NCBI GenBank assembly: GCA_949106495.1
Contig: CARYZD010000002.1
Location: forward strand, 77,690-141,689
Length of the DNA: 64,000 nt
Direction: 5' to 3'
Source of the DNA: an uncultured Clostridia bacterium
GTDB lineage: Bacteria > Bacillota > Clostridia > TANB77 > CAG-465
The notes under the pieces were generated by a model. The model was not told where the DNA came from and searched no databases. It saw only the letters and a program-made list of their open reading frames with translations. Shown here in pieces: positions 7,177 through 14,722 of the stretch (its first letter is position 1; each line of letters opens with the position of its first letter). The position numbers were made by a program, and so were the translations under genes.

Positions 7177-8721
7177 CTATTTTGCAAGTTCAATAGCTCT
7201 TGTTTCACGGACAACATTTACTTTGATTTGTCCTGGATATATCATCTCTTTTTCAATTTGATTTGCTATATCACGAGCTAGTACAACGATTGAGTCATCG
7301 TCAACTTGGTCTGGTTTTACAATTATTCTAACTTCTCTACCTGCTTGGATGGCATAAGATTTATCTACACCACCATAAGAGTTACAAATTTCTTCAAGTT
7401 TTTGTAATCTCTTAATATATGTACTAACAGTTTCTTTTCTAGCACCAGGTCTTGAAGCAGAAATTGTATCTGCAATTTGAACTAGTATTGCTTCTAAAGT
7501 TCTAGGTTCAACATCACCATGGTGTGCTTCAACAGCCCATATAACTTCATCTTTTTCTTTATATTTAGTAAGAAGTTCAACACCTAAGCTTACATGTGTT
7601 CCTTCAACATCTTGGTCAAAAGATTTACCTATGTCATGTAAAAGTCCAGCTCTTTTTGCTATAGTAACATTAAGTCCTAATTCTTCTGCAAGTAATCCAC
7701 AAAGATTTGCAACTTCAATAGAATGGTTTAATACATTTTGACCATAACTTGTTCTAAATCTTAATTTACCAAGTAGCTTTACAAGGTCAGGATGTAAGTT
7801 CATAACACCTGTCTCATATAAAGCTCTTTCTCCTTCTTCTTTAATAGTATTTTCAACTTCTACTTTAGCTTTTTCTATCATCTCTTCAATTTTTCCTGGA
7901 TGAATTCTTCCGTCTGCAATAAGTCTTTCAATAGCAATTCTTGCCACTTCTCTTCTTATTGGATCAAAGCTAGATAGTACGATAACATCTGGTGTATCGT
8001 CGATTATTAAATCTATTCCAGTTAAAGTTTCAATTGTTTTAATATTTCTACCCTCTCTACCAATAATTCTTCCTTTTAAATCATCATTTGGTAAAGATAC
8101 TGTTGTAACAGTAGCTTCAGAAGTATGATCTGTTGCATATCTTTGAATAGTACTTACTAGAAGCTCTTTAGATTTTTTATCTACCTCTTCTTTTGCTCTT
8201 TCTTCTTCTTGACGAATGTAATCTGCCATCTCTTTTGTCATATCATCTTTAAGTTCTTTCATCATTTCAACTTTAGCTTCTTCTGCACTCATCTTAGCGA
8301 TTTTTCCTAATGCCTCAATTTCTCTTTCTTTGGCATTTTCTAAATCTTTTTCTTTTTTGTTTAGTTCTTCATTTCTTTTAGTAATATTATTTTCTTTTTC
8401 TTCAATTAATGCTGCTCTTTTGTCTACTAAATCTTGTCTTTGATTAATTCTGTTCTCAAGATCTTGCATTTCTTTTTTTCTAAGCTTGGCTTCAGTTTCA
8501 AATTCATCTTTTCTTCTTATCATTTCATCTTTAGCTTGAAGTACAGCTTCTTTTTTTATTCTTTCAGCATCTAATTTACTATCGTTTACTATTTTCTCTG
8601 CTTGTTCTTCGGCTGAGCCTATTGTTGCTTCTGCAATATTTTTTCTATAATGTATTCCTACAAAAAAGAAAACAGCAGAACCTAAAATAAAGCAAACAGC
8701 CCCAACTAATCCATATAGCAT
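7177..8721 (-). CDS. rny: Ribonuclease Y
   Basis: RNase Y is the membrane-bound endoribonuclease that starts bulk mRNA decay and processing in many Firmicutes. The 514-aa protein has the full domain order: an N-terminal membrane helix (4-24), a long coiled coil (about 30-195), a KH RNA-binding domain with GREG at 221-224, and an HD domain with the catalytic His362-Asp363 in LLHDIGK. The length is as expected. The ribosome binding site AGGAGGAT precedes the ATG. The gene has its own promoter, a leader of about 160 nt and its own terminator, so it is monocistronic here and not joined to ymdB. Confidence 0.97.
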   Translation of the reverse strand: MLYGLVGAVCFILGSAVFFFVGIHYRKNIAEATIGSAEEQAEKIVNDSKLDAERIKKEAVLQAKDEMIRRKDEFETEAKLRKKEMQDLENRINQRQDLVDKRAALIEEKENNITKRNEELNKKEKDLENAKEREIEALGKIAKMSAEEAKVEMMKELKDDMTKEMADYIRQEEERAKEEVDKKSKELLVSTIQRYATDHTSEATVTTVSLPNDDLKGRIIGREGRNIKTIETLTGIDLIIDDTPDVIVLSSFDPIRREVARIAIERLIADGRIHPGKIEEMIEKAKVEVENTIKEEGERALYETGVMNLHPDLVKLLGKLRFRTSYGQNVLNHSIEVANLCGLLAEELGLNVTIAKRAGLLHDIGKSFDQDVEGTHVSLGVELLTKYKEKDEVIWAVEAHHGDVEPRTLEAILVQIADTISASRPGARKETVSTYIKRLQKLEEICNSYGGVDKSYAIQAGREVRIIVKPDQVDDDSIVVLARDIANQIEKEMIYPGQIKVNVVRETRAIELAK

Positions 8722-8836
8722 TTGACTATCCTCCTATCTTTTATTTATTTGTCAATGTACAATTCATTGTCAGTGTTTGTATATAAATATAATATTTCAT
8801 AAGTTCATTAATTATATATACTTGTTATTCACCTCA

Positions 8837-8880
8837 GATATCTTTTAATTATTTACATAAAATCAATAATTAAAAGTATC
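8837..8880 (-). promoter_or_regulatory. Stem-loop at the 5' end of the rny leader
   Basis: The arms GATATCTTTTAATTATT and AATAATTAAAAGTATC pair over about 16 bp with one bulge and an 11-base loop. The predicted transcript start (8881-8883) places the stem at or within a few bases of the mRNA 5' end. Confidence 0.6.
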
Positions 8881-8887
8881 CATTAAG

Positions 8888-8916
8888 ATTATACCTTAAA
8901 AAAACAAATATAGCAA
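8888..8916 (-). promoter_or_regulatory. Promoter of rny
   Basis: TTGCTA (8916-8911), a 17-base spacer and TATAAT (8893-8888), about 165 bases before the rny start. Confidence 0.75.
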
Positions 8917-8950
8917 GTACTTATTACAATAAAATATTAAGATAAAGTAG

Positions 8951-8980
8951 AAAAAAATCGGTAAAAATTACTTACCGATT
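8951..8980 (-). terminator. Terminator of the GDPD pseudogene
   Basis: The 8-bp stem ATCGGTAA / TTACCGAT is followed on the minus strand by TTTTTTT, directly after the stop codon at 8985. Confidence 0.9.
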
Positions 8981-8984
8981 AATT

Positions 8985-9954
8985 TTAACTAGATAATTTC
9001 TTTATCTTATCTATATATTCTTCTACTCCATATGAACTAAAATCTACAATATAATTTACTATATACAAGTTCTCCATTTTATCAAAATCATTTTCTTTTT
9101 CTATTGTAAATGCAAGAACTGGCTTTTTAGTAAGTTCATGAGCAATTTTAACAAGTCTTAACTGAATCTTATCTAAAAACTTATTAAATCTCTTTTTTCC
9201 TTTGTATAATGATGTCTCTATCTTTTCTAATTGATTTTTCATTTTTTTAGAAATCATCTTACAAGTCTTTTGAGATATAAAATATCTAGTTCTCATCTGC
9301 CACATTGCATCATAATGATTTTCCATATTAATAGCATCAGTTCTAGCAATAAAGCAAATTAGTGAAATAATTCTCTCATACATATACGCCAAACTTTTAG
9401 GTGTTTTAAAAGAGTCTAAAATTGTCTTTGCTCTACATATAAGTTGACAAGTTGCCACATTTCTTAAGCGTTTTCTTGTTGAAAGCATAAAAAATGGATT
9501 AAAAGATTGCAATATTATTTCTCCCTTATCTGAATATGAATTTAATAAATTAACAAGATTTCTTCTATATTTTGAATAAAATATATGCGCCTCTTTAGCA
9601 TCAACAACAACTCCTACTCTACCATTATTATATTTAAGTACATCTTCAAGTTTAGCTGGCGCCTTATCCTTAAGCATTTCTAACAACTCCTGATAATTAT
9701 ACTTATTTACCTTTACTTTTTTATTTTGCAAAATTGAAAGTACATTATCATGAGCAAGAACTGGAATGTTATCTTTTGTATTACGTATATCACATTCAAA
9801 AGGTATGTTATTATCTATTGCAATCTTACAAGATTCAAATGAATTTTGCGAAATATCCTTATTAATTTTATTATAATGACCGATATATGCCTTTATGTGC
9901 TATAAGATGATTATCTAATAATGAAAAATCTCTATTAAGCCTTTTAATTACCAT
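8985..9954 (-). pseudogene. Frameshifted glycerophosphodiester phosphodiesterase (GDPD family)
   Basis: GDPD enzymes hydrolyse glycerophosphodiesters to glycerol-3-phosphate and an alcohol. The real start is the ATG at 9954, with the ribosome binding site AGGGAGGAG and a consensus promoter. It encodes the catalytic start LIAHKGIY but runs into TAA codons at 9873 after 27 residues. The rest of the protein continues in another frame: QNSFESCKIAIDNNIPFECDIRNTKD, then LAHD, then VVVDAKEAHIF and LQSFNPFFML, all matching GDPD blocks. Removing about 10 bases around 9873-9882 would join the frames as IAHKGIY-NKINKD. The 248-aa open stretch from a TTG at 9731 lacks the catalytic His and the first acidic residues and has no ribosome binding site, so it is unlikely to be active alone. 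Confidence 0.82.
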
Positions 9955-10038
9955 ATATATCTCCTCCCTACATTTAAAATTTTAAATGAATATTTATTTA
10001 TTCAATTGAAAAAACTATTTATATATATAAGCATTGAG

Positions 10039-10067
10039 ATTATACCATTATGTCTGAAAAATGTCAA
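10039..10067 (-). promoter_or_regulatory. Perfect consensus promoter of the GDPD pseudogene
   Basis: TTGACA (10067-10062), a 17-base spacer and TATAAT (10044-10039). Transcription is probably intact although the coding frame is not. Confidence 0.88.
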
Positions 10068-10072
10068 AAAAA

Positions 10073-10094
10073 GTATCCCATTAAATTGGGATAC
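10073..10094 (-). terminator. Terminator overlapping the 3' end of the PemK-like pseudogene
   Basis: The stem GTATCCCA / TGGGATAC is followed on the minus strand by TTTTTTT. It contains the stop codon of the restored frame (10081-10083), which supports that frame as the true 3' end. Confidence 0.88.
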
Positions 10095-10528
10095 ACATTT
10101 TTTCCATTTCTTGTTTATACTTTTTTATTAATAAAAGTTTATTAATTCTTTTTTGTATTCCATTAAGATCTCCACCTGGTAAAAAGTAAATCTTTTCTCT
10201 CTTTCCATATTTAGTATCCAACTCAATTGCATTAGCTTTTTTAATTAGCTCTTTTTTACAAATAGAATAGAAATGTGTTAGATTTATATAACAATATTTT
10301 TTACTACTTTTTCCACCGTATTACATTTCTATCTATTTTATAAAAATAATCTGTTGTTTTATATTTCCTACTTCTTATTGCATATAAATATACCATCTCA
10401 CCTACTATCTTATAAATAAAATAAGGTCTACCTCTTAATCTACAATCGATTTCATTTGTATCTGGGAAACGCATAAATTGCAAGTATACTACTGCTCCTT
10501 CTTTAATATCATCTATATCTATTAACAT
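10081..10528 (-). pseudogene. Frameshifted gene, possibly PemK/MazF-like (148 aa if repaired)
   Basis: The ATG at 10528 has the ribosome binding site AGGAGTG and a perfect promoter. The frame stops with TAG at 10304 after 74 residues. Deleting one base from the run of five A just before this stop (T run 10308-10312) continues the frame as WKSSKKYCYINLTHFYSICKKEL and on to a TAA at 10081 inside the terminator. The repaired 148-aa product has an N-terminal beta-rich part (GAVVYLQF, LRGRPYFIYKI, VYLYAI) that resembles the PemK/MazF SH3-like barrel, and a basic C-terminus. The family call is tentative. No antitoxin-like gene is adjacent. Confidence 0.65.
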
Positions 10529-10586
10529 ATTATCATCACTCCTAAAAAATTATTTTTTTGTATATAATATTTTAAAGTACTATATT

Positions 10587-10615
10587 ATTATACCATTTTT
10601 ATAATTTTATGTCAA
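10587..10615 (-). promoter_or_regulatory. Perfect consensus promoter
   Basis: TTGACA (10615-10610), a 17-base spacer and TATAAT (10592-10587), reading into the PemK-like pseudogene. Confidence 0.88.
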
Positions 10616-10636
10616 ATATAACAAGTATAAATATAT

Positions 10637-10663
10637 AGAGAGATTACAACATGTAATCTCTCT
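10637..10663. terminator. Terminator after the sdpI-like gene
   Basis: The perfect 12-bp stem AGAGAGATTACA / TGTAATCTCTCT lies 6 bases past the stop codon at 10670. The T tract is weak on the minus strand and better on the plus strand. Confidence 0.75.
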
Positions 10664-10669
10664 TATTTT

Positions 10670-11362
10670 TTATTCTATAGCTTTCTTGGATTTTTTTCTT
10701 GCAATCATTGTAGCATGTAATCTTGGTACATAAAACATAAGCATACCACAAAAAATAATTGCTAATAGTAAATATACAAAATTAAATCCATAAACAATAT
10801 AATATGCAGCAAGTAAAACTACGATTATAGAAGACACAAATCCTGTAAATCCATTAAATCTATTAGATATTCTCCAAACCCCATCATCTTCTAGTGTTTC
10901 TTTAGTTCTAAGTCCTAGGATAGAACCTTTTTTATTTATTGGATATGTACTATATATTCCGGCCATTACTAGTCCTATTATTCCCATAACAATATAAATT
11001 ACTGGTATTTCTACATTAATTAATGTTGTTTTAGTATAAATTGAACTAATGTATACTAGTAACCAATTTATACATATTAAAAGACCATCAACAAATGCAA
11101 ATGTACCATCTTCTATTAGTTTACCTGTTGTCACTGGTTTATCCATAGTCTTTAATCTATAAAATACTTGAATTAAACTAATAACAATTACTAATAATGG
11201 TATTGCAAGAAGCATTTGCTTAGAACACATTTTACCTATATCACTTTTAAAAATATTAATAGGAACCATAGATTTTAAATTTGTAATTGCAAAAATAGTT
11301 AGTATAAAATTTAAAACTGCTAATAATAAAATAGTTAAATTTTTCTTTTTTCTATTCATCAT
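10670..11362 (-). CDS. SdpI-family membrane protein (DUF1648 plus SdpI domain)
   Basis: SdpI proteins confer immunity to the SDP cannibalism toxin in Bacillus and act there with the repressor SdpR. This 230-aa protein has about six membrane helices and the family signature GLRTKETLEDDGVWRISNRF near residues 150-170, in line with the usual G-R-T-x-W-x-L pattern. It follows the ArsR-type gene by 17 bases on the same strand, the standard sdpR-sdpI arrangement. No sdpABC toxin genes are present in the window, so it may protect against toxins made by others or have another envelope role. That last point is inference. Confidence 0.85.
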   Translation of the reverse strand: MMNRKKKNLTILLLAVLNFILTIFAITNLKSMVPINIFKSDIGKMCSKQMLLAIPLLVIVISLIQVFYRLKTMDKPVTTGKLIEDGTFAFVDGLLICINWLLVYISSIYTKTTLINVEIPVIYIVMGIIGLVMAGIYSTYPINKKGSILGLRTKETLEDDGVWRISNRFNGFTGFVSSIIVVLLAAYYIVYGFNFVYLLLAIIFCGMLMFYVPRLHATMIARKKSKKAIE

Positions 11363-11379
11363 ATAAAATATCCTCCTCT

Positions 11380-11634
11380 TTATTTTTTTAATCCTCTAAT
11401 ATATTGTATTATTTCATTAAATGCTACTAAATTAAGAGAATATATTATATTTTGACCATTTTTCTTGGCATTAACCACATTTGCCTCTTTTAATATAGAT
11501 AAATGATGACTAAGTGATGGTTTAGTAATATCAAAATGAGTATGAATTTCACCTGCACTTAATTCTCCATTTTTTAATATACTAAGTATTTCTCTTCTTG
11601 TTGAATCTGACAAAGCTTCCCATATATTCCTCAT
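11380..11634 (-). CDS. ArsR-family repressor, SdpR type
   Basis: An 84-aa winged-helix regulator. The sequence carries the SdpR-type start (IWEALSDSTRREILSIL), a recognition helix (TKPSLSHHLSILKEA) and the wing (GQNIIYSLN). It has no Cys pair for metal sensing, which fits the autorepressor subfamily rather than ArsR/SmtB metal sensors. The gene is first in an operon with the SdpI-like protein. A promoter and an AT-rich inverted repeat lie just upstream, so negative autoregulation is likely. Confidence 0.9.
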   Translation of the reverse strand: MRNIWEALSDSTRREILSILKNGELSAGEIHTHFDITKPSLSHHLSILKEANVVNAKKNGQNIIYSLNLVAFNEIIQYIRGLKK

Positions 11635-11651
11635 AAATTTCTTCCTTTCAT

Positions 11652-11669
11652 AATAATTAGATGATTATT
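11652..11669. promoter_or_regulatory. Probable SdpR-type operator
   Basis: AATAATTAGATGATTATT is an imperfect palindrome with perfect 6-base outer arms. It lies between the -10 element and the start codon, where binding would block transcription. Confidence 0.55.
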
Positions 11670-11683
11670 CTCTACTACATAAA

Positions 11684-11712
11684 AGTATATATCATTTAAA
11701 AACATTTGTAAA
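11684..11712 (-). promoter_or_regulatory. Promoter of the sdpR-sdpI operon
   Basis: TTTACA (11712-11707), a 17-base spacer and TATACT (11689-11684). Confidence 0.75.
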
Positions 11713-11718
11713 GAAAAA

Positions 11719-11743
11719 AATACACTCTAATTTAGAGTGTATT
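11719..11743. terminator. Terminator after the TM-anchored gene at 11750
   Basis: The stem AATACACTCTAA / TTAGAGTGTATT is followed on the minus strand by TTTTTTT; the plus strand side is also T-rich. Confidence 0.88.
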
Positions 11744-11749
11744 TTATGT

Positions 11750-13144
11750 TTAGCTAATTCCCATATCTATTTGACTTTGATTACTTACTTCTTTACCATT
11801 TTCATCAATCTGTTTTTTTATAATATCTGTATTTAGATTATTTAAATAATTATCTGCATCCATTATTGTATTTTTAAAATACTCCACAATATTTGTCTCT
11901 CTGTCTACTTTATTTTCAGATTCAATAACAAATTTTTCTATGTTCTCATTAAAGAACTTCTTATCTATTTCATATGTATTATATTTTATTATTACATCAA
12001 ATTTATCATTATTATTCTTTTCTACAGAAGGAATAATTTGAACTAAATATCTTTTAGATGGATTAGAATAAGATAAATTTCTAGCTTTATTTACTGCCTC
12101 TTTATATAGCTCATTTACTACTTCTTTAATTTTATCATTAAATTCTTTATCTACCAAAGTATTACATGTATCTATAAAAAGATTATCTTCTTCTAAACCA
12201 TATATATCTGATTCTATAAATCTTTTTGTAGTAAATATATATGGATTTGCATTAAAAGTCTTCTCAAACATTTTTCTACTTTCATAAAATCTTTTATATA
12301 TTGCTACTATATCTCTATTTTCGTATAAATTTATAGTTTTAATTTTGTTTTCAGAATTTAAATAATATATATTTTTTGGTGATACACTAAATACCATATC
12401 ATCTATTGAGTCATCTTTAAATAGTTGTTCTAAGTTTACTGTATTAATAAAAACATCTTTAATATTAAATTCTTTAAAATCTTTTAAATTTATATTAATA
12501 CCTTTGTATGCATACACTACATTTCCATCAATATCGCATGTTTCTTCACAATACATAGTAGATAATACATTGTTAAAAATATATACATCTGTATAATTAT
12601 ATATATGATTATATAATATGTTTGAATCTTGAAGTTTTTTATCATTATACATTTTTTTAGCTTCTTCTTCTAGTTTAGTATTTATTTTTTCTTCAAGTGA
12701 TTTATCTTTTAAGCCTTGAACTTTTATATATGAAACATCAACTTTATTTCCTTCTAAATTTTTAGAATAATCATAAAAGAAACCTTGTTTGGCAACATTT
12801 TCTTTTATCATAGAATAATTTAGACCTTCATATTTTTCGTTTTCTCTAACAAGTAACTTTTCTTCAGTTTTTAAGTTATTAGTATCATTTTCTGTATCTT
12901 TACCTGCTATAAATAAAGAATATATAACAATACACAATATAATCGCAAGAATACATACTATTCCAATAATTATTTTTTTATCCAATAGTTTTTTAGTCTT
13001 TTGCTCATTTGTATTTTTATATGATTCTTCTTCATTTAATACAACTTCTTCTCCTGCTACAACACTTTTTTTATCTAAATTTGAATTATCAGAAACAACA
13101 TTTACTTCTTTTGTCTCAGAAGTATCTATCTTTGACTGGTACAT
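11750..13144 (-). CDS. Single-pass membrane protein with extracellular domain, function unknown
   Basis: The 464-aa protein has a charged cytoplasmic N-terminus of about 55 residues, one membrane helix (57-81) and a large extracytoplasmic part. The segment DVSYIKVQGLKDKSLEEKINTKLEEEAKK resembles the start of the DUF4163 domain of PdaC and RsiV, and the layout (short cytoplasmic part, one helix, DUF4163/DUF3298-like exterior) is that of RsiV-type anti-sigma factors. No sigma factor gene is adjacent, so I do not assign that role. It has its own terminator and a fair promoter (TTGAAT-N17-TAATAT at 13199-13171). Confidence 0.7.
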   Translation of the reverse strand: MYQSKIDTSETKEVNVVSDNSNLDKKSVVAGEEVVLNEEESYKNTNEQKTKKLLDKKIIIGIVCILAIILCIVIYSLFIAGKDTENDTNNLKTEEKLLVRENEKYEGLNYSMIKENVAKQGFFYDYSKNLEGNKVDVSYIKVQGLKDKSLEEKINTKLEEEAKKMYNDKKLQDSNILYNHIYNYTDVYIFNNVLSTMYCEETCDIDGNVVYAYKGININLKDFKEFNIKDVFINTVNLEQLFKDDSIDDMVFSVSPKNIYYLNSENKIKTINLYENRDIVAIYKRFYESRKMFEKTFNANPYIFTTKRFIESDIYGLEEDNLFIDTCNTLVDKEFNDKIKEVVNELYKEAVNKARNLSYSNPSKRYLVQIIPSVEKNNNDKFDVIIKYNTYEIDKKFFNENIEKFVIESENKVDRETNIVEYFKNTIMDADNYLNNLNTDIIKKQIDENGKEVSNQSQIDMGIS

Positions 13145-13225
13145 AACTGCCTCCCTCTTATATTAATACTATATTATCATTTATATATAAAATATTCAAT
13201 CTTTTTACTAATATAAATTTTATTC

Positions 13226-13254
13226 TTGATTTTTTATGTAAATGATGGTATAAT
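13226..13254 (+). promoter_or_regulatory. Promoter of the gene with the switch-like leader
   Basis: TTGATT (13226-13231), a 17-base spacer and TATAAT (13249-13254). The transcript should begin near 13261, just before the first leader hairpin. Confidence 0.82.
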
Positions 13255-13266
13255 AAAAGCTCGAAG

Positions 13267-13334
13267 CACATAAAATGTGACTTCCAAAATTTTGGAGGTC
13301 AGTGTGGCCTCCAAAAAATTATATATTAGGAGGT
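13267..13334 (+). promoter_or_regulatory. Structured leader with mutually exclusive hairpins and a sequestrable ribosome binding site
   Basis: Three pairings are visible. CACAT/ATGTG (13267-13279) forms a small hairpin. GACTTCC (13279-13285) can pair with GGAGGTC (13294-13300). The same segment, as TTTTGGAGG (13290-13298), can instead pair with CCTCCAAAA (13308-13316). When the first option forms, CCTCC (13308-13312) is free to pair with the Shine-Dalgarno GGAGG (within 13328-13334). This is the architecture of a translational switch. It matches no riboswitch class I know. Confidence 0.6.
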
Positions 13335-13343
13335 AATAAAATT

Positions 13344-14108
13344 ATGGATAATCAAAGAACTGTTTTATCTAATAAGGAGGTTAGTCCTTGTAGACTAGCA
13401 AAAAAAGAACATTGCATTATAGTAAAATCTAAAACGGGTAAGGTCGATTACCTAGTAATGAAACCTAATGATAATATTCTTGAAAATGTAGCATATAAGA
13501 AAATATTTGATGTATTAAATTCTATTGAAAATAATTTAGAAAAGCCATTAAATTTTCCTGTTCATTTAGACTATATAACACTAATTTCTTTTAATGAGTC
13601 TTTTACACATGAAGAATTACAAACTTTAAAAGATACAATTGGTACTAAAATATTTTACTTTATAAATGATATAACTCATAAAAAGAATGTATATAAAACA
13701 GAATATATAGCAGATAAATATTTATACAATGATAAATTAAAAGACTTAAAGGAATTTTATACTATTCATAAGGATTTAGTAGAAGACTGCTTTGCAAGAG
13801 GATATTCTTCTCTACCACTTTTTGATGCAATATATGGTAATGAAAGAGTAAACTCTGTAATAAAGGAAATATATGATACATTAAAAGACACATCATTAAG
13901 TAATGAAAAAATGCAACTTACCTATGGTTTAATAATTTATGTTGAAAATGTATTACCTTTTATACAAAGTGAAAAAAAGAGAGAAGATTTTTACTTTATG
14001 ATTAGAGAAATAAATAATAACTATAATAAAGTATTAAAAAGTAATATATGCAATGAATCAAATATAACAATTGAATCTCTTTATGATATAGTTAAACAAA
14101 GTTCTTAA
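13344..14108 (+). CDS. Hypothetical protein, 254 aa, behind the switch-like leader
   Basis: I chose the ATG at 13344 because the ribosome binding site AGGAGGT sits 9 bases before it; an in-frame upstream start at 13302 would lie inside the leader hairpin. The product is soluble, without signal peptide or membrane helix, with a beta-rich N-terminal third (residues 20-45, HCIIVKSKTGKVDYLVMKP) and a mostly helical remainder. I recognise no family. It is monocistronic, with its own promoter and terminator. Remnants of another gene lie just downstream. Confidence 0.82.
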   Translation: MDNQRTVLSNKEVSPCRLAKKEHCIIVKSKTGKVDYLVMKPNDNILENVAYKKIFDVLNSIENNLEKPLNFPVHLDYITLISFNESFTHEELQTLKDTIGTKIFYFINDITHKKNVYKTEYIADKYLYNDKLKDLKEFYTIHKDLVEDCFARGYSSLPLFDAIYGNERVNSVIKEIYDTLKDTSLSNEKMQLTYGLIIYVENVLPFIQSEKKREDFYFMIREINNNYNKVLKSNICNESNITIESLYDIVKQSS

Positions 14109-14117
14109 TTATAATTT

Positions 14118-14142
14118 AATAGAAGGCTTATAGCCTTCTATT
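14118..14142 (+). terminator. Terminator
   Basis: The stem AATAGAAGGC / (A)GCCTTCTATT with a short loop, 10 bases after the stop codon of the preceding gene. Confidence 0.88.
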
Positions 14143-14147
14143 ATTAT

Positions 14148-14407
14148 GCAAATTTATGTATTGATTTTAACAAAGGCAAAAGTAAACTTGATATAGAAAA
14201 TAACTCAGATGAGGATATATATGTTAGAGTTGAAAAAAGCTTTATAACGATGTTAAAACAGGTGTTGAATTTATTAAAGCAAATACTAGTAAATACATAA
14301 CAGTAAGTATATCTGATAAGGAAAAATCTGAAATAAAAGAATTGGTTTTTGCTGTATTAAAAGAAGACAACCAAGTAGCTAAATACAAAATAAACATAAA
14401 AGAATAA
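14148..14407 (+). pseudogene. Remnant of a frameshifted gene
   Basis: Two in-frame stretches in different frames follow each other: NKGKSKLDIENNSDEDIYVRV and then DVKTGVEFIKANTSKYITVSISDKEKSE through to KINIKE and a TAA at 14405-14407, ending at a terminator. The switch occurs near 14243-14250. No start codon or ribosome binding site is left at the 5' end. The pieces look like beta-sandwich sequence, but I recognise no family. Confidence 0.6.
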
Positions 14408-14411
14408 TATT

Positions 14412-14446
14412 AAAAGACGGTATATTTTACCGCCTTTTATTTTTAT
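14412..14446 (+). terminator. Terminator after the gene remnant
   Basis: The stem AAAAGaCGGTA / TACCGcCTTTT is followed by ATTTTTATG. Confidence 0.82.
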
Positions 14447-14457
14447 GCATAAAAAAT

Positions 14458-14673
14458 TATAAAAACTCCACATACTTTTTACAGTATGTGGGGAGAGAAA
14501 AAAATAGCTAATAAGCTTTCTATAAGAGCTCTCATGCTCTATTTTATATCACAAAACCTTTTGGTATCATTTTGTGTTTTCAACTGCCTGCTAGTGCAGC
14601 CATTTTTTAAAAACAATTTATGTACACTTATTATTCTTAAAAAATTATTTTTTAATTCGCTCAATTAACTACA
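14458..14673 (-). ncRNA. Candidate small non-coding RNA, about 215 nt
   Basis: A near-consensus promoter (14707-14679) predicts a start near 14673, and a strong terminator with the stem CTCCcCACATAC / GTATGTGGAG (14495-14466) and a following T tract ends the transcript. Between them are an AT-rich stem (TTAAAAAA/TTTTTTAA), a CTGC/GCAG hairpin, a CACAAAA/TTTTGTG hairpin with inner ACC/GGT, and an AGAGC/GCTCT hairpin. The longest sense ATG frame is seven codons and has no ribosome binding site. It does not match 6S RNA, tmRNA, SRP RNA or RNase P RNA by the motifs I know. Confidence 0.68.
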
Positions 14674-14678
14674 TCTAC

Positions 14679-14707
14679 ATTATAGCATCATTTTTATGTA
14701 AAGTCAA
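14679..14707 (-). promoter_or_regulatory. Promoter of the candidate ncRNA
   Basis: TTGACT (14707-14702), a 17-base spacer and TATAAT (14684-14679). The -35 lies inside a 9-bp palindrome (ATGTAAAGT / ACTTTACAT, 14696-14719) just after the ldh stop. Confidence 0.85.
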
Positions 14708-14722
14708 CAAACTTTACATTAT

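Noticed and set aside
14486..14668. A 60-codon plus-strand reading frame between the gene remnant and ldh
   Set aside because: It has no ribosome binding site, its start lies inside the terminator hairpin of the candidate ncRNA, and it is antisense to that transcript.
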